Shown: piece by piece, positions 47,661-56,096 of the stretch | Position numbering within the stretch: position 1 is the first letter of the stretch | How the letters are laid out: every line of letters begins with the position of its first letter | From: Sphingomonas anseongensis | GTDB lineage: Bacteria > Pseudomonadota > Alphaproteobacteria > Sphingomonadales > Sphingomonadaceae | DNA: 64,000 nt | Direction of reading: 5' to 3' | Assembly (NCBI RefSeq): GCF_023516495.1 | Contig: NZ_JAMGBC010000001.1 | Coordinates: forward strand, 124,001-188,000 | Position numbers and translations under genes: made by a program | Notes under the pieces: generated by a model | Databases searched by the model: none | What the model was told of the DNA's origin: nothing | What the model saw: only the letters and a program-made list of their open reading frames with translations

Positions 47661-48296
47661 CTATTGCGGCTGCCGTCGCACCTGGTCGCGGATCCACGGC
47701 ATGATCGAGGACCAGCTCAGTTCCTCCAGAAGCTCGATCCCGGCCAGATTGTCCTTCTGCCACGCGACCTCGCCGGGGGGGACGTTGAGGCTCTCGATGA
47801 ACACCGAAACGTAGCTTCCCACCGGCGGCATCGAGTCTCCTTCGACCTGGAGTCCGCCGGCGGATACGTTGCGGACAGTCGCCGGGAGATAATCCTCGCC
47901 GCGCTTTACGTAGGCGGCGCAACGGATCTCGACGCGCGGCATTGCCCGCTGCTCGATCGGCTGGCTGACGAGATTGCGGTTGATCAGCGCCATGACGTCG
48001 ATCGGCTTGGCGAAGCGCATTCCGCTCTCGCCTCCGTCGACCCACTCGACGGTTGCCGGCGCCCGCTGGCCGTTGGGAAGCTCGACCACCACCTGCTCGC
48101 CCGGCGCCTGCTGGACCTTGGAGCGGACGGTCGCGCCGAGCGCGGAGATTTTTCGGATGGTGCACGATTGCCGAAATCCGGAATCGTGGATCACGCCTTC
48201 CTCGAACGGCCCGTTGTTGTCCTTGACCGCGCACTCGTCCGGCCACGGGAGGCGAGCCCCCATGACGAAGGTTGTGACCAGTTGCGGTTCAGCCAT
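47661..48296 (-). CDS. Tandem PilZ-domain protein (c-di-GMP receptor type)
   Basis: 211 residues from ATG 48296. The first domain (about 20-100; IRKISALGATVRS) is degenerate; the second (about 115-205) has the binding motif RAMPR (RxxxR) and RNVSAGGLQVEG (NxSxxG), so it should bind cyclic-di-GMP. PilZ proteins couple the second messenger to motility, polysaccharide or pilus output. No output domain or motif is fused, suggesting action by protein-protein contact. Confidence 0.85.
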   Translation of the reverse strand: MAEPQLVTTFVMGARLPWPDECAVKDNNGPFEEGVIHDSGFRQSCTIRKISALGATVRSKVQQAPGEQVVVELPNGQRAPATVEWVDGGESGMRFAKPIDVMALINRNLVSQPIEQRAMPRVEIRCAAYVKRGEDYLPATVRNVSAGGLQVEGDSMPPVGSYVSVFIESLNVPPGEVAWQKDNLAGIELLEELSWSSIMPWIRDQVRRQPQ

Positions 48297-48351
48297 TCGA
48301 AGATCCGGCAATTGCAGTCGCGAGCCTGCGCTTCAGACAGCTAAAAAGTCC

Positions 48352-48549
48352 CTAACGGCGGGATCCGTGCACCCTTCCCGTCGCCAGGTCGGGAGCGCTG
48401 CTGGTGAGATTGTCGAAGAGCCATAGCGCGAGGAGAATCGCGGCCGAGACAGAGGCGATCACGATCGTCCGTCGAATGATGCGCCGGCGACGGGACTTCC
48501 GGTGCCGTCTCGCGCTTTTTTCCACGAAGCTGCTTTCCCACTCGTCCAT
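48352..48549 (-). CDS. Small basic single-span membrane protein
   Basis: 65 residues from ATG 48549 with GAGG a few bases upstream. A short acidic/polar start is followed by a very basic stretch (SARRHRKSRRRRIIRR) and one membrane span (TIVIASVSAAILLALWLFD), then a periplasmic tail. The frame is open upstream without a better start. Function unknown; divergent from the protease gene. Confidence 0.5.
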   Translation of the reverse strand: MDEWESSFVEKSARRHRKSRRRRIIRRTIVIASVSAAILLALWLFDNLTSSAPDLATGRVHGSRR

Positions 48550-48687
48550 GGTGCCTCGATACGCAAAGTCACCCACGTCGTCGTCGTTATCATAAGTTAT
48601 CGGATGTGCGAGTCGGTCGTTACGGCGAGGCAATGTAGCGCCCGCTTCCGACCCGGTGTACAGCGGCTTCGAAACGGAGACCGGTCG

Positions 48688-49665
48688 ATGCGCACAGCTT
48701 TCCTGATCCCCTTCCTCCTGCTGTCGGCGGCTCCGCTCGCAGCCGCCCCGCAACAGCCCATGACCAACATCCTCGACACCGTCCGGCAAATTCAGGAGGT
48801 CGACCGCACGACCCAGGCCGACGACGTGAAGATGCGCAAGGACGTCAACGACCGGATGACGGTCGCGGTGAGGGTCGGCGGAAGCGGACCGTTCCGCTTC
48901 CTCGTGGACACCGGCGCCGACAGGACCGCGATCTCAAGCGACGTCGCAGCGCAGTTGGGCCTCGTCGTCGGCGACAATGCGTCGCTCCATTCGATGACCG
49001 GGATGAGCAGCGTCCGCACCGCGACCGTACCCAGTCTCCAGCTCAGCAGGAGGGACCTGACGATCGTCGATGCTCCGATTTTGGATGCGGCCAGGATGGG
49101 CGCGGACGGAATCCTCGGGACCGACTCGCTCCACTCGCAGCGAGTCATGTTCGACTTCGACAAGAACATGATGACCATCGTGCCGTCGGAGCAGCGCCTG
49201 GCAAGCGATGACGCGACGATCGTCGTTACCGGCCGGTTGAAGAACGGCCGCCTCATCGTCACCAACGCCAAGGCCGACCGGAACAGCATAACGGTCGTTC
49301 TGGACACCGGCTCGGAGGTGTGTGTCGGCAACGAGGCGCTCCGCCAGCGGCTGCAGAACGACGGCCTCCTCAGGAACGGCGGCGGAGTCGAGCTGGAATC
49401 GGTCACCGGCGACCTGCTCCACGGGCAATATACGTTCGTGAAGAAGCTGGAGATGGGCGACGTCACAATGACCAACCTCGCCGTGGTCTTCGCCGACGCG
49501 CACACTTTCCGGCAGCTCGGCCTCGACAAGCATCCGGCGCTTTTGCTTGGCATGAATGCGTTGCGCGCGTTCAAGAAGGTCTCGATCGACTTCGCGAACA
49601 AGAAGCTGCGCGTGATGCTGCCGGAAACGGGAAGCATCGATGCGGTGCGGATGGCAGCGCGCTAA
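48688..49665 (+). CDS. Secreted protein with two retropepsin-like aspartic protease domains
   Basis: 325 residues from ATG 48688 with GGAGA 8 bases upstream. Signal peptide 1-20 (FLLLSAAPLAAA). Two consecutive retropepsin-like domains: the first with catalytic motif FLVDTGADRTAIS (Asp74) and a GADGILGTD-type second element (about 138-146); the second with VVLDTGSEVCVG (Asp206) and ALLLGMNAL. Both active-site motifs are intact, so the two domains could form one active site within a single chain, as in pepsin. Substrate unknown. Downstream is the tRNA-Lys repeat region. Confidence 0.85.
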   Translation: MRTAFLIPFLLLSAAPLAAAPQQPMTNILDTVRQIQEVDRTTQADDVKMRKDVNDRMTVAVRVGGSGPFRFLVDTGADRTAISSDVAAQLGLVVGDNASLHSMTGMSSVRTATVPSLQLSRRDLTIVDAPILDAARMGADGILGTDSLHSQRVMFDFDKNMMTIVPSEQRLASDDATIVVTGRLKNGRLIVTNAKADRNSITVVLDTGSEVCVGNEALRQRLQNDGLLRNGGGVELESVTGDLLHGQYTFVKKLEMGDVTMTNLAVVFADAHTFRQLGLDKHPALLLGMNALRAFKKVSIDFANKKLRVMLPETGSIDAVRMAAR

Positions 49666-49700
49666 GCGCGGCGTCCGTCAATCCACTGTGGCTGCGGAAG

Positions 49701-49728
49701 TGCTGGTGAGCCCTGCTGGATTCGAACC
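49701..49728. repeat. 28-bp duplicate of the tRNA-Lys 3' end (attachment-site scar)
   Basis: The 28 bases at 49701-49728 are identical to 49791-49818, which comprise the T-arm end, acceptor and CCA of tRNA-Lys plus flanking bases. The 62 bases between hold a perfect stem GGATCGG-CTTGT-CCGATCC (49733-49751) and no ORF. This is the pattern left when an element integrates into a tRNA 3' end and is then lost. Confidence 0.8.
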
Positions 49729-49793
49729 CCAAGGATCGGCTTGTCCGATCCGTTGAACAAAGACTTAGCTGGTTCCTTCTTGGGATTTGGTGC

Positions 49794-49869
49794 TGGTGAG
49801 CCCTGCTGGATTCGAACCAGCGACCTACTGATTAAAAGTCAGTTGCTCTACCAACTGAGCTAAGGGCCC
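49794..49869 (-). tRNA. tRNA-Lys (anticodon TTT)
   Basis: 76 bases including encoded CCA. Acceptor GGGCCCT with AGGGCTC (one G-T pair), D-arm TTAGCTCAGTTGGTAGAGC, anticodon arm ACTGACTTTTAATCAGT giving anticodon TTT, T-arm CTGGTTCGAATCCAG, discriminator A. Confidence 0.97.
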
Positions 49870-49885
49870 GACCAGCGAGGGCGCG

Positions 49886-50377
49886 TTACCGCCGGGGACG
49901 CCTTCGGGCAAGGCGATGCGCGAGGTGGCGAGCGGTCAGCGGCGCCTCGAGCCGCCAGCTCGGAGCAATGCTGGCCAGTGGCTCGATAACGAACGCACGC
50001 TCCGCCACAGCCCCGTGCGGGACCGTAAGGGAACGCGAACGCCAGCGCCCGCCGCTCCAGTCGACGATATCGAGGTCGAGCACCCGCGAGCCCCAGCGGC
50101 GGCCTCGGCGGCGGCCGAACTCGCGCTCGAGCTTCTTCAGCGAGCGGAGCATCTCCGGCGGGTCGAGGTCGCTTTCGACAAGCGCGACGGCGTTGGCGAA
50201 ATCGCGGCCGGCGCCGCCCTGCGCCTTGTTGAGAAGGATAAGCGAGGCGTCGAACAGGCCGAAATCCTCGTCGAGCCTGGCGATGGCCGATTCGACCACC
50301 TGTGGCGGGCGGCCGAAGCGCCCGTGCGGCCGGTTGGAGCCGATGGCGATGGCGTAGAGGTGCGTTGCGCCTGACAC
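49886..50377 (-). CDS. folK: 7,8-dihydro-6-hydroxymethylpterin pyrophosphokinase
   Basis: 163 residues, ATG 50377. Transfers pyrophosphate from ATP in folate synthesis. HPPK signatures: YAIAIGSNRP, SLILLNKAQGGAGRDFANAVALVES, and RWGSRVLDLDIVDW followed by LTVPHGAVAERAFVIEPL, which carry the pterin- and Mg-binding residues. Ends 17 bases beyond the tRNA-Lys 5' end. Divergent, close to the uracil-DNA glycosylase start (24 bases). Confidence 0.93.
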   Translation of the reverse strand: MSGATHLYAIAIGSNRPHGRFGRPPQVVESAIARLDEDFGLFDASLILLNKAQGGAGRDFANAVALVESDLDPPEMLRSLKKLEREFGRRRGRRWGSRVLDLDIVDWSGGRWRSRSLTVPHGAVAERAFVIEPLASIAPSWRLEAPLTARHLAHRLARRRPRR

Positions 50378-50400
50378 CGCCGCTCGCCTACGGCAGCGCG

Positions 50401-51072
50401 ATGGCGTTCGCCAGCCCCGCCGACCTGTCTCCGATCCCGCAGGCAGAGGCTCCGCGTGACTGCCCCCTGTGCCCGCGGCTGGTCAGGCTGCGCGAGGAAC
50501 TTCGCGCCGAATATCCAGCATGGTGGAACGCGCCGGTGCCCGTCTTCGGCGACCCGGAAGGATGGATTGCAATCGTTGGTCTGGCTCCGGGGAGGAAGGG
50601 CGCAAACCGCACGGGCCGGCCGTTCACCGGCGATTATTCGGGCGAGATCTTCTACTCGACCCTTCTCAAGTTCGACCTGGCGAAAGGCGAATATCGCGGT
50701 GACGTCGATGACGGCGTGAAACTGGAAGGCGCTGTGGTGCTGAACGCGGTCAAATGCCTGCCGCCGGCCAACAAGCCGACCCCCGAAGAAATCGCCACCT
50801 GCGGCCATTATCTCGAAGCGGCCCTGGCGAACTTGCCAAGAGTGCGGGTGGTCGTTGCACTCGGGCAGATCGCGCACGTGGCCGCGGCAAAGGCCCTCGG
50901 CCTATGGCCCGGATCGAAGTTCGCGCATGGCGCCGAGGCCACCGCGCTCGACGGACGAGTCCTGCTCTCGACCTACCATTGCTCGCGGCAGAACACGAAC
51001 ACCGGCAGGCTGACCCGGGAGATGTTCGAGGGCGTGTTCGAGCGGGCGCTGGCGTTCAAATGTCCTCGGTGA
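50401..51072 (+). CDS. Uracil-DNA glycosylase family 5 (UDGb-type)
   Basis: 223 residues from ATG 50401. Cys residues in APRDCPLCPRLV and two further cysteines (VKCLPP, ATCGHY) fit a 4Fe-4S cluster. Motif A GLAPGRKGANRTGRPFTGDYSG, in which the usual catalytic Asp/Asn position is Ala, marks family 5 (UdgB), and the C-terminal STYHCSRQNTNTGRL is motif B. Removes uracil, hypoxanthine and related bases. Overlaps aguB 3' end by 17 bases. Confidence 0.88.
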   Translation: MAFASPADLSPIPQAEAPRDCPLCPRLVRLREELRAEYPAWWNAPVPVFGDPEGWIAIVGLAPGRKGANRTGRPFTGDYSGEIFYSTLLKFDLAKGEYRGDVDDGVKLEGAVVLNAVKCLPPANKPTPEEIATCGHYLEAALANLPRVRVVVALGQIAHVAAAKALGLWPGSKFAHGAEATALDGRVLLSTYHCSRQNTNTGRLTREMFEGVFERALAFKCPR

Positions 51073-51907
51073 GCCGCCCGTAAAGCTCCGGCCTTCGGTC
51101 GCGGAAGAAGCCGAAGGCGGCGCGGTGCTTCTTCGCTGCGGTGAGGTCGAGAGTCGCCACGATCGCGCCCGTTTCCCCGGCCCCGAACTCGGCGAGGATG
51201 TCGCCGCGCTCATCGCAGATGAAGCTGTGGCCGTAGAAGCGCTGGCCGCCCTCGGTGCCGATGCGGTTGGCTGCCACGACCGGGACGACGTTGCTGACTG
51301 CGTGGCCGATCATCGCCCGCCGCCAGAGGCGTGAGGTATCGAGGTCGGGGTCGTGCGGTTCCGTGCCGATCGCTGTCGGGTAGAAGAGGATGTCGGCACC
51401 CATCAGCATCATCGCGCGTGCGGTTTCCGGATACCATTGGTCCCAGCAAACGCCGACGCCGAGCGTGGAGCGGTGTGGGCCTTGCCATACCTTGAAGCCG
51501 GTATTGCCCGGCCGGAAATAGAACTTCTCCTCGTATCCGGGGCCGTCGGGAATGTGGCTCTTTCGATAGACTCCCGCGACCTTTCCGTCCGGGTCGATCA
51601 TCGCCAGGCTGTTGTAATGATGGGGCCCGTCGAGCTCGAAGAAGCTCGTCGGGATCCAGATTTTCAGTTCTTCCGCGAGCTTCTGCATCGCCACCACCGA
51701 CGGATGTTCGGCAACCGGACGGGCGTTGGCGAACAGGCTCTCGTCTTCCTCGCGGCAAAAATAGGGTCCTTCGAACAGCTCGGGCGGAAGAACGACCTCG
51801 GCGCCACGCGAATGGGCGTCGCGCACCAGGTCGCTGACGGCGCGGATGTTCGCGTCAATGTCTTCGCCAAAGGCGAGCTGCAGCGCGGCGACGGTGATCT
51901 TGCTCAT
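51056..51907 (-). CDS. aguB: N-carbamoylputrescine amidohydrolase
   Basis: 283 residues from ATG 51907, which overlaps the aguA stop (ATGA). Nitrilase superfamily triad: Glu43 (LPPELFEGPYF), Lys116 (YRKSHIPDG), Cys154 (GVCWDQWYPE). Hydrolyses N-carbamoylputrescine to putrescine, CO2 and ammonia. Together with aguA it makes an agmatine-to-putrescine operon; speA for agmatine supply is not in the window. Confidence 0.93.
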   Translation of the reverse strand: MSKITVAALQLAFGEDIDANIRAVSDLVRDAHSRGAEVVLPPELFEGPYFCREEDESLFANARPVAEHPSVVAMQKLAEELKIWIPTSFFELDGPHHYNSLAMIDPDGKVAGVYRKSHIPDGPGYEEKFYFRPGNTGFKVWQGPHRSTLGVGVCWDQWYPETARAMMLMGADILFYPTAIGTEPHDPDLDTSRLWRRAMIGHAVSNVVPVVAANRIGTEGGQRFYGHSFICDERGDILAEFGAGETGAIVATLDLTAAKKHRAAFGFFRDRRPELYGRLTEDI

Positions 51908-52881
51908 GCCGGGACCTGTTGCGAGATGCAGTGGAAGCTTCCACCGCCGGTGAGGATGTGGTCGGCTCGAAGGCCGATTGCAACGCGGTGGGGGAACAGC
52001 GCCTGGACGACCTTGACCGCGGCGCGGTCGTTGGGCGCTCCATATTGCGGAACCACGACAGCGGCATTGCCAATGTAAAAGTTCATGTAGCTGGCAGGGA
52101 TGAGATCGCCCTCGTCGTTCACGAGCGCGCCGGGCGAAGGCAAGGTGACGACATCGAGCCTGGTCTCGCGCAGCCGGCGAGCCGCGTCGCGGAAGACTGC
52201 CGTGTTCGGATCGTCCTTCGCCGGCGTCGGGATCGCGATCCGCCCCGGAGCGACGAAGCGAGCGAGATTGTCGACATGGCCGTCGGTGTGATCGTTGGCC
52301 AATCCTTCGCCGAGCCAGATCACGCGATCGAACCCAAGGTCGCCGGCAAGAGCCACTTCGACTTCGCGGCGCGACATTCGCGGGTTGCGGTTGGGGTTGA
52401 GCAGGCATTGCTCGGTCGTCACCGCGGTGCCGGAACCGTCCTGGTCGATCGCTCCGCCCTCAAGGATCCACTCGGCCTGGCGGTAGGGCAAGCCGGCATG
52501 CCCGGCGAGCCGCTCGCCCACCGTGTTGTCGCCGGCGAGTTCATATTTGCCGCCCCAGCCGTTGAACCGGAAGCCCTGCGCTCGCCGGTCCTTGCCTGAG
52601 CCGACCACGATGGGACCCGTGTCGCGAAACCAGATGTCGCCGAAAGGCTCGACAATGACCTGCGCAAAGGGCGCGAGCTCGCCAGCGGCAGCGGCTGCGT
52701 CCTCGTGGCTCGCGACCAGCCACACTTTCTCCCCGCGCCCATCGGCGTGGATCGCCTTTGCGAAGTCCGCGACCTCCCGCTCGGCCGCCTTGAGGTCGGC
52801 AAGCCACAGGTCGGGATCGGAAGGAAAGCCGATCCACACCGCCTCGTGCGGCGACCATTCCGGAAGTGGTGCCTGTGTCAT
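51904..52881 (-). CDS. aguA: Agmatine deiminase
   Basis: 325 residues from ATG 52881. Porphyromonas-type peptidylarginine deiminase fold: EWSPHEAVWIGFPSDPDLW, substrate-binding WFRDTGPIVV, NGWGGKYELAGDN, and the nucleophile Cys318 in GGGSFHCISQQVPA. Converts agmatine to N-carbamoylputrescine; coupled to aguB. Divergent from the S9 peptidase gene. Confidence 0.93.
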   Translation of the reverse strand: MTQAPLPEWSPHEAVWIGFPSDPDLWLADLKAAEREVADFAKAIHADGRGEKVWLVASHEDAAAAAGELAPFAQVIVEPFGDIWFRDTGPIVVGSGKDRRAQGFRFNGWGGKYELAGDNTVGERLAGHAGLPYRQAEWILEGGAIDQDGSGTAVTTEQCLLNPNRNPRMSRREVEVALAGDLGFDRVIWLGEGLANDHTDGHVDNLARFVAPGRIAIPTPAKDDPNTAVFRDAARRLRETRLDVVTLPSPGALVNDEGDLIPASYMNFYIGNAAVVVPQYGAPNDRAAVKVVQALFPHRVAIGLRADHILTGGGSFHCISQQVPA

Positions 52882-52990
52882 CGCCCGGCGCGTAGCAACG
52901 CCCGCCAGCCGCGCCAAGGCGAGCCCCTTGTTTTTGAAGGTGCTTCTGACAAGCTGGACCGGTGCCGAAGTTGGGCAGGGGGATTAGTTC

Positions 52991-54973
52991 GTGAAATACT
53001 GGATTTTTGGGAGCGTGGCGGCCGCCGCGCTGATTAGTGCGTCCGCGCAGGCGCAGGCGACTCACAGCCTTGCAGAGGATGCGGCCGCGTTTGGCGCTCG
53101 CGAAGCCGTGTCGGAGGCGACGCTGTCTCCCGACGGTTCGAGCGTGTTGTACGTAACGCCGGGGCCGGGACCGAAAACCTACGCGGTCATCTCGAACCTC
53201 GTCACGGGCAAGAGCAGCGTCATGACCGGTGCCGACGGCGTTCCCGAGAAAATCCGCTGGTGCAATTATTCTGCGCCCGACCGGGCGGTCTGCCGGGTCA
53301 CCTGGAACTCATTCAACTCGTCTGGCGACATCCTGGGCTTTGGCCGGCTGATCGCGGTCAATCTCGACGGCAAGGACGCCAAACTGCTTGGCCAGCCGAG
53401 CAGCTGGTACGACGCCGGCCTTCGCCAGTTCGATGGTTCGATCCTCGACTGGAATGGGTCAAGCGACGGCACCGTGCTGATGGAGCGGGAATATGTGCCC
53501 GAAGAAGGCAAGATCGGAAGCCACATCATCCAGACCAAGGAAGGCCTGGGGGTCGACCGGGTCGATACCCGATCCCTGCGTGTGAGTTCCGTCGAGACTG
53601 CCCGCGATTCGGCGGCGAGCTACATGACCGACGGGCGGGGCAACGTCCGGGTCATGATGCTGGCGGAAGCCAGGCACGACGGCACACTGAGTGGCCGGTT
53701 CAAATATCTCTACCGGACGGCAAGCTCGCGCGACTGGAAGACTCTCTCCGAGTTCACCTCGGGCGACGAACAGATCCAGCCGCTTGCCGTCGATGCGGAC
53801 ATAGACTCGCTCTATGCGCTCAAGAAGAAGGACGGCCGCCAGGCGTTGTACGCCATCAAGCTCGACGGAAGCCTGGCGCAGCGGTTGATCGCTGAGAACC
53901 CCAACGTCGATATCGACGATGTCGTTCGCTTTGGCGACGGCAAGCGGGTCATCGGCTACACTTATGCAGACCAGACCCGGCACGCGGTCTATTTCGACCC
54001 CGAGTTCAAGGCGCTTTCGGAATCGCTTTCCAAGGCAATCCCGAACCTTCCGCTGGTCGATTTCGTCGATTCGAGCGCGGACGGGCGAAAGCTTCTCATC
54101 GTTGCCGCAAGCGACACCGATCCCGGACGCTTTTACGTCTTCGACCGCGACAAGAAGACCCTCAACGAGGCGATGCTCGAGCGGCCGGAGCTCGAGGGCA
54201 GGGCCCTTGCCCAGGTCAAGCCGGTGACGATTCCCGGCTCGGGCGGCGCCCAGATCCCGGGCTATCTGACGTTGCCGGTCGGCAAGGACGCCAAGCAGCT
54301 TCCGGCAATCGTCCTTCCGCACGGCGGGCCGAGTTCTCGCGACCAATGGGGCTTCGACTGGCTGTCGCAGTTCCTCGCGGCGCGCGGCTACGCGGTGCTC
54401 CAGCCGCAATATCGCGGGTCAGCCGGATTCGGCGACAAGTGGCTCAACGAGAACGGCTTCAAGAACTGGCAGACGTCGATGAGCGACATCGCGGCCTCCG
54501 CCCGCTGGCTTGCATCGCAAGGTATCGCCGATCCCAACCGCGTCGCGATCGTCGGCTGGTCCTACGGCGGCTACGCAGCGCTGATGGAGGCGGAAACCGA
54601 TCCGTCGCTCTACAAGGCCGTGGTGGCCATCGCGCCGGTGACGGACCTCCAGCTCTACAAGCAGGACTTCGCTAATTACACGAGCTCGAGAATGGTCGAG
54701 GACTTCGTGGGCTCGGGCCCGCACATCACCGCGGGCTCGCCGCTTCAGCATGCATCGGCAATCCAGGTGCCGGTGCTGCTCGTCCACGGCGATCTAGATT
54801 CGAACGTCCGCGCCTGGCACTCGCAGAAGATGGCGGCGGCGCTCAAGGGCGCCGGCAAGCAGGTCGACTTCCTCGAGTACAAGAACCTCGACCACCAGCT
54901 CGAGGATTCAGGCGTCAGGCAGGAATTCCTCACCCGTATGGGCGAGCTGCTCGACCGGACGATCGGCCACTGA
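52991..54973 (+). CDS. S9 family prolyl oligopeptidase-like exported peptidase
   Basis: 660 residues, GTG start with GGGGGATT upstream. Signal peptide 1-22 (GSVAAAALISASAQAQ). A beta-propeller (about 40-390) is followed by an alpha/beta hydrolase: Ser524 in GWSYGGYAAL, Asp603 in HGDLDSNVR, His635 in NLDHQLED. Likely periplasmic dipeptidyl or acyl-peptide hydrolase activity. Transcription ends at the bidirectional terminator 54979-55003. Confidence 0.9.
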   Translation: MKYWIFGSVAAAALISASAQAQATHSLAEDAAAFGAREAVSEATLSPDGSSVLYVTPGPGPKTYAVISNLVTGKSSVMTGADGVPEKIRWCNYSAPDRAVCRVTWNSFNSSGDILGFGRLIAVNLDGKDAKLLGQPSSWYDAGLRQFDGSILDWNGSSDGTVLMEREYVPEEGKIGSHIIQTKEGLGVDRVDTRSLRVSSVETARDSAASYMTDGRGNVRVMMLAEARHDGTLSGRFKYLYRTASSRDWKTLSEFTSGDEQIQPLAVDADIDSLYALKKKDGRQALYAIKLDGSLAQRLIAENPNVDIDDVVRFGDGKRVIGYTYADQTRHAVYFDPEFKALSESLSKAIPNLPLVDFVDSSADGRKLLIVAASDTDPGRFYVFDRDKKTLNEAMLERPELEGRALAQVKPVTIPGSGGAQIPGYLTLPVGKDAKQLPAIVLPHGGPSSRDQWGFDWLSQFLAARGYAVLQPQYRGSAGFGDKWLNENGFKNWQTSMSDIAASARWLASQGIADPNRVAIVGWSYGGYAALMEAETDPSLYKAVVAIAPVTDLQLYKQDFANYTSSRMVEDFVGSGPHITAGSPLQHASAIQVPVLLVHGDLDSNVRAWHSQKMAAALKGAGKQVDFLEYKNLDHQLEDSGVRQEFLTRMGELLDRTIGH

Positions 54974-54978
54974 CGCAA

Positions 54979-55003
54979 AAAGGGCGGCCAATGGCCGCCC
55001 TTT
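54979..55003. terminator. Bidirectional terminator between S9 peptidase and rpsD
   Basis: A perfect 12-bp stem (AAAGGGCGGCCA at 54979-54990 with its complement 54992-55003) around one base, flanked by an A-run on one side and TTT on the other. It serves the peptidase gene and, on the opposite strand, rpsD. Confidence 0.85.
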
Positions 55004-55024
55004 GAGTTCGCGATCCAGTGAAGG

Positions 55025-55639
55025 TTAGCGCGAGTAGAACTCGATCACGAGGTTCGGCTCCATGCGCACCGGATAGGGAACTTCGTCGAGCGTGGGTACG
55101 CGGGTGTAGGTCACCTTCGAGGTGCCGTCCGGGACGACGTAATCAGGCACGTCGCGCTCGGCGAGGCTCTGCGCCTCGATCACCAGCGCCATCTCCTGCG
55201 CCTTGGGCCCCAGCTCGATGACGTCGCCGACGTCAACCCGGCGCGACGCGATGTTGCACTTCACGCCGTTGACCCGGATGTGGCCGTGGCTGACCAGCTG
55301 GCGAGCCGCCCAGATCGTCGGAGCAAACTTGGCGCGGTAGACGATCATGTCGAGCCGGCGCTCGAGCAGCCCGATCAGGTTCTGCGATGCGTCGCCTTTC
55401 ATCGCGCTGGCCTCGGTATAGGTGCGCTTGAACTGCTTTTCGGTGATGTCGCCGTAATAGCCCTTCAGCTTCTGCTTGGCGCGAAGCTGAATTCCGAAGT
55501 CGGACAGCTTGCCCTTGCGGCGCTGGCCGTGCTGGCCTGGACCATATTCGCGACGATTGACCGGGCTCTTGGGCCGTCCGAAGACGTTTTCGCCCATGCG
55601 GCGGTCGAGCTTGTACTTGGCGCTTGAGCGCTTGCTCAC
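55025..55639 (-). CDS. rpsD: Ribosomal protein S4
   Basis: 204 residues, no zinc-ribbon type (C- variant; [21 protein letters not shown]). S4 RNA-binding domain: [49 protein letters not shown]. Nucleates 30S assembly by binding 16S rRNA. Stand-alone here, as is common in alphaproteobacteria; the 153 bases upstream hold its promoter. Confidence 0.97.
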   Translation of the reverse strand: MSKRSSAKYKLDRRMGENVFGRPKSPVNRREYGPGQHGQRRKGKLSDFGIQLRAKQKLKGYYGDITEKQFKRTYTEASAMKGDASQNLIGLLERRLDMIVYRAKFAPTIWAARQLVSHGHIRVNGVKCNIASRRVDVGDVIELGPKAQEMALVIEAQSLAERDVPDYVVPDGTSKVTYTRVPTLDEVPYPVRMEPNLVIEFYSR

Positions 55640-55792
55640 TTCAATTCTCCAACTTGCGTTTCACAAAGCCCCGGGACCGCACCATGACGCCTGATGCGCC
55701 ATGCGATCGCCGCTTCACCGGGAGTGCGGGATCAATTGCGTGGCCCGGGCACCTAGTGGCGGGCCACCTTCAAGTCAATGTCGCGTCGCGGG

Positions 55793-56032
55793 TCAGCGGC
55801 GGCGATTGAACGCTGCGGCGTCCTTTACGAAGCAGTCGCCCGGCTCCCCGTTGCGAACCTGCGCGACTGCGCGCTGGACGTCCGCTTCGGTCCGGCAGTA
55901 CGGCTGCCTGGCCGGCCGCAGGTCCTTGTCGGTGACGGGCGTCGCTCCCTGAAGCGGATCGCGAAGTATGAACCGGCTGTCGCCAATGCTGTCAGCTGGT
56001 GAGAGCATCAATGCCATGAGAAGAGAAATCAT
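55793..56032 (-). CDS. Small secreted protein, unknown function
   Basis: 79 residues from ATG 56032 with a strong AGGAG 9 bases upstream. A short hydrophobic N-terminus (MISLLMALMLSPADS) may be a signal peptide; the rest is polar with cysteines at about 46 and 67 (PYCRTEADVQRAV, EPGDCFVKDAAAF) likely to pair. No family recognised. It is 60 bases downstream of trmJ's end on the same strand. Confidence 0.6.
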   Translation of the reverse strand: MISLLMALMLSPADSIGDSRFILRDPLQGATPVTDKDLRPARQPYCRTEADVQRAVAQVRNGEPGDCFVKDAAAFNRRR

Positions 56033-56096
56033 GGCCGTTCTCCTTTCATTTCAGGGAACTAACAATGCGCTTATCGGCGGCCCGTGGCAATGGTTT

